A stretch of 64,000 nucleotides of DNA, taken from Clostridium sp. Marseille-P299 (GTDB lineage: Bacteria; Bacillota; Clostridia; Lachnospirales; Lachnospiraceae). Location: the NCBI RefSeq assembly GCF_900078195.1, contig NZ_FJVE01000007.1, positions 2,418,001 through 2,482,000 on the forward strand. Direction: 5' to 3'. Positions 26,199 to 35,497 of this stretch are shown here, one piece after another. Positions within the stretch are counted from its first letter, which is position 1, and each line of letters opens with the position of its first letter. A model generated the notes under the pieces. That model was not told the DNA's origin, did not search any database, and saw only the letters and a program-made list of their open reading frames with translations. A program made the position numbers and the translations under genes.

Positions 26199-27623
26199 TT
26201 AAAAATTATAACTAGACTCCGCTAAAACATCATTTTCAAAGTGAAAAGATTGCTCTTTATTATCCTGATTTGTTACAGTAACATTTTTAAGGAATATCTG
26301 ATTTGCATTCTTAATCTCAATTCCCTTCTTTGCTTCTATCACTACATTTTCCAAGGTTAAATCATGGATAGGTAACTGTTCTAAACCTTCAATTTTAATT
26401 GCTTGACCAGCACGTACACAATTCACATCACGGATTGTTATATTCTTAAACTCTGGAATATCTTCCTTTAATATTTCATCTGGTTGATCACTTGCTTCAT
26501 GATCCAAGCGGAATAATACATACCCCATTGTAAAGATAACAGCTTCTGCTGCAATGTCAGTCATTTGGATGTCTTTAATCATTATATCTTCTACAACACC
26601 GCCACGGCCAATCGCGCTCTTAAAACGAATACCAGTATCTGTACCAATAAATAAGCAATTTTCAATTACAACATCTCTAACACCTCGAGACATTTCACTT
26701 CCTACAACAAAACCGCCATGACCATGGTAAACAACACAATCTCTGATGCGTACATGCTCTGTTGGAACAGTAATCTTTCTAGCGATTGCATTTTTACCAG
26801 ATTTCATACAAATTGCATCATCGCCGACGTCGAATTTTACATCATAGATATCTACAAAACGGCAAGATTCTAAGTCAAGTCCATCTCCGTTTTGAGCAAA
26901 GCTATCATTTCTAATAAATGCATTACGTAATGTTAAATTCGTACAAAGTAATGGATGAAGATTCCAAGCTGGGGAGTTTTGAAGTGTTACACCTTCAATT
27001 AATATTTTATTACAACGTACCAAATTAGTCATAACTGGACGATAATGATCGTAATATGGAGTAGCTTTTGCAATGGCATCTGGATCGTCCAAACTTGGCT
27101 CACCCACTAAGCATCCCTCATATGATGTCTTAGAAGGATACCAAATACCACCTTCGTCCGTTTCTATAAAATATTGACTCTTTTTAAGTCTTGCTTCCCA
27201 TTGCTTGTTAGTAATCTTAAATTTCTTTAATGGGCGCCATTCATGACCATTTCCATCAATAACTCCATAACCAGTAATGGCAATGTTCTCTTCATCAAAG
27301 GCATGAATTGGAGATACAGCACGTAATCTTGGTTGTCCTTCATAATCAGTTAATATAATTGGATATTCTTCAGGATTCTTATCAAATTTAATGAATGCTC
27401 CCTTTTCTAAGTGAAGATTAATGTTTGACTTTAATGTAATTGGTCCCGTAAGCCATATTCCCTTTGGTACAATAACAGTACCCCCACCAAGACTGTAAAG
27501 CTCTTGTATTGCTTTATTAATGGCAACTGTATTAGACACGGTTCCTCCTGGAACAGCATTGTAATCTACTATGCTTACTTTTCGGTCTGGAAAAACTGGT
27601 AATTCAACTGTGAAAGTTTGCAT
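26199..27623 (-). CDS. GH28 polygalacturonase (cytosolic exo-type)
   Basis: A 474-residue right-handed beta-helix enzyme cleaving galacturonic acid residues of pectin fragments. All GH28 hallmarks are present: NGDGLD (245-250), DD at 268-269 (VGDDAICMKSG), the histidine H302 in GHGG, and IRFKS (332-336) in place of the usual RIK. With no signal peptide it should act inside the cell on imported oligogalacturonides, as exo-polygalacturonases of gut and soil clostridia do. AAGGAG precedes the ATG. It is a single-gene unit by terminator placement. Together with the PL26-like gene it points to pectin and rhamnogalacturonan use. Confidence 0.92.
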   Translation of the reverse strand: MQTFTVELPVFPDRKVSIVDYNAVPGGTVSNTVAINKAIQELYSLGGGTVIVPKGIWLTGPITLKSNINLHLEKGAFIKFDKNPEEYPIILTDYEGQPRLRAVSPIHAFDEENIAITGYGVIDGNGHEWRPLKKFKITNKQWEARLKKSQYFIETDEGGIWYPSKTSYEGCLVGEPSLDDPDAIAKATPYYDHYRPVMTNLVRCNKILIEGVTLQNSPAWNLHPLLCTNLTLRNAFIRNDSFAQNGDGLDLESCRFVDIYDVKFDVGDDAICMKSGKNAIARKITVPTEHVRIRDCVVYHGHGGFVVGSEMSRGVRDVVIENCLFIGTDTGIRFKSAIGRGGVVEDIMIKDIQMTDIAAEAVIFTMGYVLFRLDHEASDQPDEILKEDIPEFKNITIRDVNCVRAGQAIKIEGLEQLPIHDLTLENVVIEAKKGIEIKNANQIFLKNVTVTNQDNKEQSFHFENDVLAESSYNF

Positions 27624-27725
27624 TTTTTTCTCCTTTGATTCTTTACTTTTTAATAATAGTAATTATACTATAGTTTTATCCTTATTTCTACGAACTTTCT
27701 TGAGACTTTCTGTTCAAACTACAGA

Positions 27726-28253
27726 TTAATTGATATTAAACTCTTTTGCATATTCAACTACTCCATCAACCTTTAGATCTACATCATCATTTAATTTTAT
27801 AGCCATGAAATTTTTATCATCTACTGGAAATGGAGCCTTTATGGAATATAGTTTTGCAGGTTGATATCCAAATCTAGGATAGTATTTATCATGTCCCAAG
27901 ACTACACTAATTTCATAGCCCAGGCCTTTTGCAATTCTATGCCCTTCCTTAATAAGTTTTCCACCAATTCCACAGTTTTGAAATTGAGGAGCTACTGCCA
28001 AAGGCGCAAGTGCTAAAGCTAGCACCTTGGAATCTCCTATTTGTATTTTAGTAAATAAAATATGTCCAACAATTTCACCATCTACTTCTGCCACTATGGA
28101 CAACTCTGGAATAAATGCGTCTCCTTTTCTTAGTCGTTCAACTAAATTTTGCTCATCTCCATCACTATGCTCTGCACTAGCAAACGCCAGCTTTATTAAA
28201 TTATAAACGCTTTCATAATCGTTTTTATTTTCTTGTCTTAAAATCACATTCAT
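27726..28253 (-). CDS. GNAT-family N-acetyltransferase (YhbS-like)
   Basis: A 175-residue acetyltransferase. The acetyl-CoA binding motif A is PLAVAPQFQNCGIGGKLI, and the following YEISVVLGHDKYYPRFGYQPA segment is typical of YhbS-type predicted acetyltransferases. The substrate is unknown. It is probably monocistronic, with a GAGAGG ribosome site. Confidence 0.88.
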   Translation of the reverse strand: MNVILRQENKNDYESVYNLIKLAFASAEHSDGDEQNLVERLRKGDAFIPELSIVAEVDGEIVGHILFTKIQIGDSKVLALALAPLAVAPQFQNCGIGGKLIKEGHRIAKGLGYEISVVLGHDKYYPRFGYQPAKLYSIKAPFPVDDKNFMAIKLNDDVDLKVDGVVEYAKEFNIN

Positions 28254-28320
28254 ACTAAATAACCTCTCTACGCAATCTATAAGCTTTTATTATTATACCA
28301 AAAACTTTTAAGAAAATGTT

Positions 28321-28372
28321 AAAAAATTAGCACCTATAAGTATTTTTATAAACTTATAGATGCATAATTTTT
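28321..28372. terminator. AT-rich hairpin terminator, possibly bidirectional
   Basis: AAAAAATTA...CTATAAGT pairs with ACTTATAG...TAATTTTTT around a 10-base loop. It lies downstream of the papain-fold gene that ends at 28469. Confidence 0.7.
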
Positions 28373-28468
28373 TCACACAAGTACTAACAAGAATCCTCAC
28401 CGAAAATCTAATTTAAATTATTTAGATCCTAATAAATTAGTAACCTGATTTTACCATAAATCTAATAT

Positions 28469-29128
28469 CTATATAAATCTAACTTTTCTATTAATTAAAC
28501 GCATGATATAATGAATACTTTTTACCGTATCACGTACATATTCTGGTTTTTCAAAAAAGACATTCGATTCCTCTGATGAGGCATTACAATAGGTCAACAT
28601 ATTACCTTGATAATGCACTTCTCCAATTACTTCGTGCATAAGATCTTCCGGGGTATATTTAGATGCTTTCTTTTCTTTATTTGTAAGTACATTCATATGT
28701 TGTAAAACATGAGCAACAAATTCTGAACATGAAAATGCTTTATATGTAGAAAATCCATGCAATAAAGGAAATGTAACTACCGATAATAAATTATACATAT
28801 AGGCATCTTTTTCTGAAGCTATCTCACGGACTGTACATTTTCCTTGTTCTAATTGCTGTTTTGTCACAGGTATCTTATAGATAATAATATTAACACACTG
28901 AGCTTGTCCTAATGAAAATCTCTCAGGATATTCCTTTACAAAACCGGCTAATATAGGAACTCTATTTTTTATCCTTCCAAAGGAATATAATTCATTCAAA
29001 TTCTCATCAAAGGCAATTGAGGCATGGTTATAATTTAAACCAGCAACTCGCCTAATCGCTTTCCCAAACCCGGATGGTGTCTGGGACAGCACTACAAATA
29101 CATAATCATTTTTATTTTCTTCTTCCAT
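28469..29128 (-). CDS. YiiX/YaeF-like permuted papain-fold protein
   Basis: A 219-residue soluble protein with the circularly permuted NlpC/P60 arrangement: a histidine early (H35 in NYNHASIAFDE) and the nucleophile cysteine late (C134 in AFSCSEFVAHVL). The N-terminal FVVLSQTPSGFGKAIRRVAG fits similar clostridial proteins. Members of this fold hydrolyse amide or acyl bonds, but the substrate is unknown. No signal peptide is present, so it is probably cytosolic. It is flanked by terminators on both sides and thus alone. Confidence 0.7.
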   Translation of the reverse strand: MEEENKNDYVFVVLSQTPSGFGKAIRRVAGLNYNHASIAFDENLNELYSFGRIKNRVPILAGFVKEYPERFSLGQAQCVNIIIYKIPVTKQQLEQGKCTVREIASEKDAYMYNLLSVVTFPLLHGFSTYKAFSCSEFVAHVLQHMNVLTNKEKKASKYTPEDLMHEVIGEVHYQGNMLTYCNASSEESNVFFEKPEYVRDTVKSIHYIMRLINRKVRFI

Positions 29129-29215
29129 TTAATATCTTCCTTACCTATAAAATTCTGGTGTCAAAAGCCCTATCTAGTTTATTGGAATGGCTATTTGCAT
29201 AAAGCATTAGAAAAA

Positions 29216-29267
29216 AATACTTTCAAACCTTAAATCCTCTTAATAAGAAATATTAAGGTTTGAAAGT
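29216..29267 (-). terminator. Terminator of the cyclopropane synthase gene
   Basis: A perfect 15-bp stem (ACTTTCAAACCTTAA and complement) is followed on the minus strand by TTTTTTT. Confidence 0.9.
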
Positions 29268-29383
29268 ATCTAATATCTAACATTATTTATTTTATGTTCA
29301 CTTTATCATATAGCATTTCGTTCGTCAAGTAAATCATCATTTTTCGCTATAGAGCAACCTTACTCCCCATAGGAATCAATCAT

Positions 29384-30541
29384 TTACACTGTACGATTCA
29401 TTGCTAACTCATTATTTACACCTTTTGACATTAATATTTGATGTAAATCAATATTTCCGTGATTAAATGTAGCTGCACAAGAGGCTAAATAAAGTTCCCA
29501 CATTCTAGTAAATTCTTCTCCTTGTAATTTTAAAATTTCTTCTTTTTTATTCATAAAATTATTTCGCCAACATAATAAAGTCTTTGTATAGTGCCTTCTA
29601 AGGCTTTCCACATCAAGGGTATAAAACCGTAAATCAGGTAAGATTTTAATAATTTCACGAAGACTAGGAATTGTTCCACCTGGAAATATATATTTTTTTA
29701 TCCAGGCATCTCCATCATTTTCTTTCATACCACTAATATAGTGTAAAAGAAACAATCCTTGGGGCTTTAAGACCGCATTTACATTTTCTATAAATAACTC
29801 GTAATTCCCTCTTCCAACATGTTCTAGCATACCAACGCTAACAGCCCGGTCAAATTGAAGTCCAGAATTTTTTAGTTCACGGTAATCCATTAACCTCACA
29901 CTTAATAAATCTTGTAGACCTTCTTTCTCAATCTCACTGGCAAACTTCTTATATTGCTCCTCACTTAAAGTGATTCCAGTTCCTTTTACACCATATAATT
30001 TAGCTGCCTGTTTTAAAAGAAATCCCCAACCACATCCGATATCTAATAGTGTCATTCCTTCTTTAAGCTGAAGTTTCTCTAATATATGATTCACTTTATT
30101 TATTTGGGCTTGGTATAAGCTATCGGTATCATTCATAAAATATCCACATGAATAGCTCATTGTCTCATCTAGCCATAAACTATAAAATTCATTCCCGATA
30201 TCGTAATGAGAGGTAACCTCTTTTTTCTGGTTTTTCATTGACTTTGATGTATGAATTAATTTCTTTAATGAAGATTTGTCCGTAGTAAACTTACTCATCT
30301 CACCCATGAATAAGTCTAAAACCTCATACAAATCTCGATCAAGCTCAATATCACCTCGCATATATGCTTCACCCAAAGCAAGTGAGGTGCTGGTAATAAG
30401 ATCTTTCTTACTTAGATCTTTATTCATAGTAACAGTGAATTCAACATCACCCTTACCTATCTTATCAATGTTTTTTTCTGTTTTAATTTGAAATGTAACA
30501 GGGATAATATTACCTGAGTATTCTTTAATAAATTCTTTCAA
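29384..30541 (-). CDS. cfa: Cyclopropane-fatty-acyl-phospholipid synthase
   Basis: A 385-residue SAM-dependent methyltransferase that adds a methylene bridge to unsaturated membrane lipids. The N-terminal lipid-binding region (about 1-110) is followed by the CFA signature SHYDIGNEFYSLWLDETMSY, the SAM motif LLDIGCGWGFLL, SVGMLEHVGRGNY and the C-terminal ETxRR-like part SLRRHYTKTLLCW. The likely start is a TTG at 30541 with GGAGG eight bases upstream; an earlier in-frame TTG at 30556 would put the ribosome site inside the gene. It is monocistronic. TTGCCA and TATTAG 17 bp apart (upstream, near 30596-30624) are a plausible promoter. Confidence 0.92.
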   Translation of the reverse strand: MKEFIKEYSGNIIPVTFQIKTEKNIDKIGKGDVEFTVTMNKDLSKKDLITSTSLALGEAYMRGDIELDRDLYEVLDLFMGEMSKFTTDKSSLKKLIHTSKSMKNQKKEVTSHYDIGNEFYSLWLDETMSYSCGYFMNDTDSLYQAQINKVNHILEKLQLKEGMTLLDIGCGWGFLLKQAAKLYGVKGTGITLSEEQYKKFASEIEKEGLQDLLSVRLMDYRELKNSGLQFDRAVSVGMLEHVGRGNYELFIENVNAVLKPQGLFLLHYISGMKENDGDAWIKKYIFPGGTIPSLREIIKILPDLRFYTLDVESLRRHYTKTLLCWRNNFMNKKEEILKLQGEEFTRMWELYLASCAATFNHGNIDLHQILMSKGVNNELAMNRTV

Positions 30542-30742
30542 TGATTCTGCCTCCAATAGATAATTTTATATATTATGTCTTTTTGATACTCTAATAAAGG
30601 GCTTACCGGCAAGTGGCAAATTAACACTTTTATTCTTTAATAAATATCTACTTATTATTATGACCAGTAATTACACGAATCAGTCACGAACCAGAATGAA
30701 TCACATAATACTAAATCAAATCAGAAAGTAAGGTAATAATTC

Positions 30743-31840
30743 ATGTCAGCTATAATTAAACCAACAGACTCTATAGCAATGATTAGACGTAAAGTTTCCT
30801 CAGGTGGAGAAATAGAATTTAAGAAAGGTACATACAAGATAACTAGTCAAATCATTGTTCCATCAAATACAATAATCTATGGTAATAATTCAAGATTGCA
30901 ACGTTTTTCTTCTATACAGTCTATTCTTATGAATGTAAATAAAGCGGGTGATAAAGGATTTGGTACTTCTAAAAACATAGTAATTTACGATTTAGAATTT
31001 GAGGGAATAGAAAAGGTAAATGGGACCTTATTATCAGGGGATAATCTTGTTTCTTGGTGGAAGCTCTCACAGTTAATTATGAAAAACTGTACCTTTATCG
31101 ACTCTCAATTATACCATCACATGGAATTAACTGCGGTAAAAAATGCACAGATTATTAATTGTAAATTCCTTGGTAATCGTACTGGTGATAATTATAGAGA
31201 GTCCGTTCAGATTGGATTTAGTAGTGCAAGTGAAATTTATAATCACGTAAAAGGATCTGCAATTTATGATTTACAGTGCAGCGAAAATCTAACTTTTGAT
31301 GGATGCACATGGGATCACTCTAAAACAAGAACTGCGCAGCCTGTTTGTATAGGAATGCATAGCCAACCAGCAACAAGTAGTGTATTTAAAAATATTACAG
31401 TAAAAAATAGTACAATGAAGGGACTGACAAAATATCCAAACAGTCCTGCTATGCGTTTTATTGGTGTTGAAAATTTGAATATAAGTAATAATGTTATTGA
31501 TGGATTTGGCCGCGGTGTAGAAATAAGAAACATCGAATTATCAAAGAATGCTAATGGAGATAAAGTAGAAACAAAATCAAACTATGGCCTTTCTAAGAAT
31601 GTACTTATTGAAAACAATACTATTAAAAATGCATCAGGGATGAATAAAGCAACTGGAATTTATATTTTAAGCAAGACTGATGCTGCTCATAATAATATTA
31701 TAATTAAGAATAATCGATTTATAGAAAATCAGAATAACCCAAACGAGTTATATTACATGTGGGTTGAAGATATTGATAATTTAACTGATATGAATAATGA
31801 GCATGGAGCACTAAAAATATATAAAAATAATGTAAATTAA
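30743..31840 (+). CDS. Right-handed parallel beta-helix protein, function unknown
   Basis: A 365-residue protein made of repeated short beta-helix coils (IVPSNTIIYGNNSRLQRF, NAQIINCKFLGNRTGDNY, LNISNNVIDGFGRGVEI, NVLIENNTIKNASG, NIIIKNNRFIENQ), the PbH1-type repeat found in pectate lyases, epimerases and phage tailspikes. No signal peptide and no clear catalytic Asp/Lys/Arg set were found, so enzymatic function is not assigned. An N-terminal cap (IKPTDSIAMIRRKVSSGGEI) resembles the head region of tailspike or surface beta-helix proteins. It is alone between terminators and divergent from cfa. It could be a carbohydrate-active enzyme for the nearby pectin genes. Confidence 0.7.
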   Translation: MSAIIKPTDSIAMIRRKVSSGGEIEFKKGTYKITSQIIVPSNTIIYGNNSRLQRFSSIQSILMNVNKAGDKGFGTSKNIVIYDLEFEGIEKVNGTLLSGDNLVSWWKLSQLIMKNCTFIDSQLYHHMELTAVKNAQIINCKFLGNRTGDNYRESVQIGFSSASEIYNHVKGSAIYDLQCSENLTFDGCTWDHSKTRTAQPVCIGMHSQPATSSVFKNITVKNSTMKGLTKYPNSPAMRFIGVENLNISNNVIDGFGRGVEIRNIELSKNANGDKVETKSNYGLSKNVLIENNTIKNASGMNKATGIYILSKTDAAHNNIIIKNNRFIENQNNPNELYYMWVEDIDNLTDMNNEHGALKIYKNNVN

Positions 31841-31841
31841 A

Positions 31842-31887
31842 AATGTAAAAGGAAGCAGAAAATTATATCTCTGCTGCCTTTTACATT
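31842..31887 (+). terminator. Terminator of the beta-helix gene
   Basis: AATGTAAAAGG...AGCAGA pairs with TCTGCT...CCTTTTACATT, directly after the stop codon. Confidence 0.85.
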
Positions 31888-31925
31888 ATTTAATGTATAG
31901 AGGCTAATTATTAATACCAACGAAA

Positions 31926-32504
31926 TTAGATATTTCCCAACGCCCTCATTACTTCTATAAATTGATTGGCTTCTCCTTTCGGGTTCGCATTTTTTGTTGC
32001 TTCTATAACATACCATGAATATTCTAAATCATGAATTATGATTGGTAATGGTTTTCCAAACTTATTTACTATGTAATTTTCGTTTTGTAATTTGTTTGCT
32101 ACATCGCTTACGACAGTTAGTAGTTCATAATATCCAACTGGACCTTTACCAATATATTTATAGTTAGCATCATAGGAATTACTTCTATCCTCATATCCTA
32201 TATTATCAATTCCATTCTCTTTATACCACTGGAAAAGCACTTTCTGACCTTCAGAGTCGGTTATGTTTATTTCATTTTGACGCCAAAAAGCATAATTCCA
32301 TCGTTCTTCGGAATTGATATCTGCACCAGAGCAATCTTTTTCAGTATTGTAGCTGATGCTAAACTCCGTTATATTTGAAAATTCATTATAAGTAAAAGCT
32401 TCATTAGAGTAAATAAAAAATGATATTGCATATATATCCTTTTCATCCCATAAATCTATTTCCTTTTTTACACGCTCATATAAATATTCTTTTAAATGAA
32501 TCAT
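31926..32504 (-). CDS. Hypothetical protein, possibly DUF4303-like
   Basis: A 192-residue soluble acidic protein rich in aromatic residues. The N-terminal pattern (LKEYLYERVKKEI, then DIYAISFFIYSNE) and overall length resemble DUF4303 proteins, which often appear in polymorphic-toxin immunity islands. That resemblance is weak and no toxin is seen here. AGGAGGAT precedes the ATG. It is the last of four same-strand genes of unknown role (31.9-35.1 kb). Confidence 0.5.
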   Translation of the reverse strand: MIHLKEYLYERVKKEIDLWDEKDIYAISFFIYSNEAFTYNEFSNITEFSISYNTEKDCSGADINSEERWNYAFWRQNEINITDSEGQKVLFQWYKENGIDNIGYEDRSNSYDANYKYIGKGPVGYYELLTVVSDVANKLQNENYIVNKFGKPLPIIIHDLEYSWYVIEATKNANPKGEANQFIEVMRALGNI

Positions 32505-32583
32505 AACTATCCTCCTTATGAAAAAATTATTTCAATAATTTTTCCACGGTATACAATCATAAACATGGAGTTACATACAAAAG

Positions 32584-33567
32584 TTATAAACTAGGTACAA
32601 CTTCAAAATTCATTTCAATGGTATTATCTACAATTTCGCCATCTTCATTTGGATAATAAAATAGAAATTCTACAGTATATTTACCTTTTGGTAGCTGTAA
32701 CATACCATAAGGTGCATAGTATAATGGCTTATCATTGGTAATTGCCTCACCCTCATCTAAATTAAAATAAATAGAATAATCAAGATCAAGTCTTTCGTTC
32801 TTTTCGTTATAAATATAAGTCCGCATTGGATAGATTCTCATATAAGGAAATACAATACTATCCTCTTCACCACAATAAGTCATAATTGACCAAATATTTA
32901 TGTATTCATCAACCTCATATATATTTTTATCCAAGTTCGCCTCTAATTTGAAATTTTTTGTAGACTTTGTTTCATGCATAATTTTTCTTTTATTTTTAGC
33001 TTTTACCGTAATTTTTTTAGTTGTATACAACTCATGCCTAAATTCCCCTGAACAATCATCTTCATACCAAGATGTTAACGTTAATGTATAATTTCCTGGA
33101 GGTAATCTTAATTTTGCTGGAGGTGACCTAAGCTCATCTGACATTCCAATACTTGATTCGCGCTGATCATAGCCCTTATAAATTTTCATAGCTTGAAAGT
33201 AATTATAGTATCCATAGCTCGAACAATCCATTGTGATAATATCATCTTTTTTCAAAGTATGTATTTGAGCACCAAATATATTCGGTGGTTCTAGTACTGA
33301 CTGAAATCCATTAGAACCAGTAATTAATAAAGAAAAAGGGTATTTAGGAATATAAACATCAATTTCTTCACTATCTCCAATGTAATGAATATTTAATTGT
33401 ATGTTTATATCTTCATTGTCATAAAATTCTGTCTTATTAATATCTATCCATGTCTTAAAATTATCATCTTTTGATAAATCCTCTTTTTGATTTAAATAGA
33501 TTTTACAGCTGATTACTACTAATACAATAAGAAAAAATACAGTAAAATACCTCAAAAACTTTTGCAA
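32584..33567 (-). CDS. Membrane-anchored protein with two similar beta domains, unknown function
   Basis: A 327-residue protein with an N-terminal signal or anchor (FLRYFTVFFLIVLVVIS; the following C could be a lipid site). Two domains of about 130 residues follow and appear homologous. The first (about 40-190) starts DINKTEFYDNEDINIQLNI with HYIGDSEE. The second (about 205-327) starts NLDKNIYEVDEYINIWSIM with YCGEEDS. Each ends in a PxGxYTxxxxxxY segment (LPPGNYTLTLTSWY, LPKGKYTVEFLFYY). This resembles BsuPI-type immunoglobulin-like modules. The start is a TTG behind AAGGAG. It is probably co-transcribed with the hydrolase gene upstream. Confidence 0.6.
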   Translation of the reverse strand: MQKFLRYFTVFFLIVLVVISCKIYLNQKEDLSKDDNFKTWIDINKTEFYDNEDINIQLNIHYIGDSEEIDVYIPKYPFSLLITGSNGFQSVLEPPNIFGAQIHTLKKDDIITMDCSSYGYYNYFQAMKIYKGYDQRESSIGMSDELRSPPAKLRLPPGNYTLTLTSWYEDDCSGEFRHELYTTKKITVKAKNKRKIMHETKSTKNFKLEANLDKNIYEVDEYINIWSIMTYCGEEDSIVFPYMRIYPMRTYIYNEKNERLDLDYSIYFNLDEGEAITNDKPLYYAPYGMLQLPKGKYTVEFLFYYPNEDGEIVDNTIEMNFEVVPSL

Positions 33568-33613
33568 TTTACTCTCCTTTTAATAAACTGAATTTTATCG
33601 GTTTCATGTGATG

Positions 33614-34306
33614 TCATACGTTTTCTTCAAGCCATGTACGAACTATCTTTATATCCTCTTCTTGCATAAATGAATGTTCACTGCTCTGAGATATTGTCAA
33701 CTTGCAGCTATGTGCTTTCACAAATTTTTGAATCACTTCTATTGATTGCAAATTGTCTTTTCCTCCATAAAGTATTGAGGTTGGAATATTCCATTTTTCA
33801 ATTGGATGATTTTTTACGTACTGATAATAGTCCCAACGCAATAAATCTACTGGCGTTGGAATTTCTTTTTCTATGCATAACTTTTCCTCTGTTACATTAA
33901 ACCAAGAAAACATCTGTTGAATAAGGTATTCCATGTCTAACACAGGGGATTGGAAAAGACAGTTCATAAATTTTCTGCCTGCGTAAGTATTTAAACTGAA
34001 ATACGCTCCAAGGCTACAAGCAAACAACGAAACTTCCTTCCACATTGAAAAAGCGTAATCACCAATCACAGTAAGGTCGTGCATACCATTCCAGATGTCA
34101 CAACGATAATTAACTTCTTTTCTTTCACCATGTTCTGGCAAATCAAAACTAAGTGTTTGATAGCCTTTTTTCTCTGCTATTTCAGCAAAATTCTCTGCAT
34201 GTTCTTTGCAAGACATTTTTCCATGAACATGTATATATACCTTATCTGATTTTTCACCCCAAATAATAGCAGGGATAGCATTAATTTTAATCCTTTGAAA
34301 TTTCAT
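33614..34306 (-). CDS. Alpha/beta hydrolase
   Basis: A 230-residue serine hydrolase of the alpha/beta fold. Visible are the oxyanion segment (YIHVHGKMSC), the nucleophile elbow in FACSLGAYFSL (Ser in C-S-L-G-A, not the classical G-x-S-x-G), the acid in LYGGKDNLQS and the histidine in SEHSFM. The LSFDLPEHGER motif is typical of short esterase or peptidase-like hydrolases. The substrate is unknown. The ATG at 34306 follows TTGGAGGT; the upstream TTG at 34318 overlaps the ribosome site and is rejected. Confidence 0.75.
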   Translation of the reverse strand: MKFQRIKINAIPAIIWGEKSDKVYIHVHGKMSCKEHAENFAEIAEKKGYQTLSFDLPEHGERKEVNYRCDIWNGMHDLTVIGDYAFSMWKEVSLFACSLGAYFSLNTYAGRKFMNCLFQSPVLDMEYLIQQMFSWFNVTEEKLCIEKEIPTPVDLLRWDYYQYVKNHPIEKWNIPTSILYGGKDNLQSIEVIQKFVKAHSCKLTISQSSEHSFMQEEDIKIVRTWLEENV

Positions 34307-34556
34307 TTTTACCTCCAACTAATGAGGTATTACCCTCCATAGTTCTTTTAATATTAAGTTATTTAGCATTTATAATCCTCCCTTCTCGACTGATTATAGA
34401 TAACTAGAAAATTATATGTTTTCAAGTTAATCAACAGCCGTTTAGTATTCTATTAATTACTATAATACTCCAAAATATTCCACGAAACAAGTTAGGTTTG
34501 AATTACAAAATAGACTTCAATAACACACTGGCTATCAAAGTCTAACTTAATTAATT

Positions 34557-35147
34557 TTATTTCGCTATTTCAATAGGAACAATCTTAGTCCATGAATATC
34601 TGTGTCCTAATATATCTTTATAATAAACACAAACTATAACTGGATTGTTATATCCGACAAAATCCTTGGTTTTATTTAAATAAGTTCGCAAATGCAACTC
34701 TTGCTTATTATGAGATATCGGTATTCCTTTAAGAAATAATTCAGTGCCAATATCAGCAACTTCGTTCCTATCTACTAAGTCTTTAAATAGTTTATCTGAT
34801 ACGCCATCACTCCCTATGCTATTAGGTATATAAAATTCATCATTATTTTTATCTCTAGAGTCAAATGTCATTCGTACTGTATCTTCTATCACTAGATACA
34901 GTAATAAATCACCTTTTTGAGATTTCTGTAAAGATATATCAACTTTTATATCTTTTTCAATTTCATTATTTTTCTCATTAATTATGTAATTGTCTTCTGT
35001 AGCAATAGCATTTATAATAACATCATTTTTACTAATAACGTTTTTTCTAAAGTATATTCTAATAACACCAGCTATTATGGATACAGATATCACTATAAAC
35101 GAAATTACTAATACTACAATTTTTATACTTTTATTTTTATTCTTCAT
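34557..35147 (-). CDS. Single-pass membrane-anchored protein of unknown function
   Basis: A 196-residue protein with a short basic cytoplasmic tail (MKNKNKSIK), one helix (about 10-30, VVLVISFIVISVSIIAGVI) and an extracytoplasmic part containing beta-rich sequence (KGDLLLYLVIEDTVRMTF; CVYYKDILGHRYSWTKIV). I do not recognise a family. AAAGGGGG precedes the ATG. It is the first gene of the island downstream of the insertion sequence. Confidence 0.6.
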   Translation of the reverse strand: MKNKNKSIKIVVLVISFIVISVSIIAGVIRIYFRKNVISKNDVIINAIATEDNYIINEKNNEIEKDIKVDISLQKSQKGDLLLYLVIEDTVRMTFDSRDKNNDEFYIPNSIGSDGVSDKLFKDLVDRNEVADIGTELFLKGIPISHNKQELHLRTYLNKTKDFVGYNNPVIVCVYYKDILGHRYSWTKIVPIEIAK

Positions 35148-35497
35148 AATCCCCCTTTACATTGAGTTTGATACATACTAGTCGATACTACTGATTTCAA
35201 ATACTTCTAAGCTAACACTACTCTCCACACTTCTCTTGACCTTACCATTTTTTGTTTATATTTGTCAATGCCATTCTTTAATATTTATGAACGTAAAGCA
35301 GCAAACTTCGCTATTTGCCATTTTCTATGTTGCGCACAATATTTTTGACCCAACTCGTACCCAACTTTTACCCAACATTAATATATAGTTTATGATAGTT
35401 CATGATAAAATACCATAGTTACATGAATAAGAAAAGGTTCTATAATAAATGTTGGGGTGCAAACTCCAACATTTTATATTACAATAAAAAAAGACCT
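35148..35497. other. Intergenic region between the small-gene island and the insertion sequence
   Basis: About 350 bp without a supported gene. It holds three close copies of ACCCAAC (about 35347-35378) and a hairpin, AATGTTGG / CCAACATT (35448-35473), next to the left end of the insertion sequence. Confidence 0.5.

Noticed and set aside
35320..35400. Possible remnant of an integrase C-terminus beside the insertion sequence (repeated ACCCAAC)
   Set aside because: Translations give only a short frame without any integrase motif.
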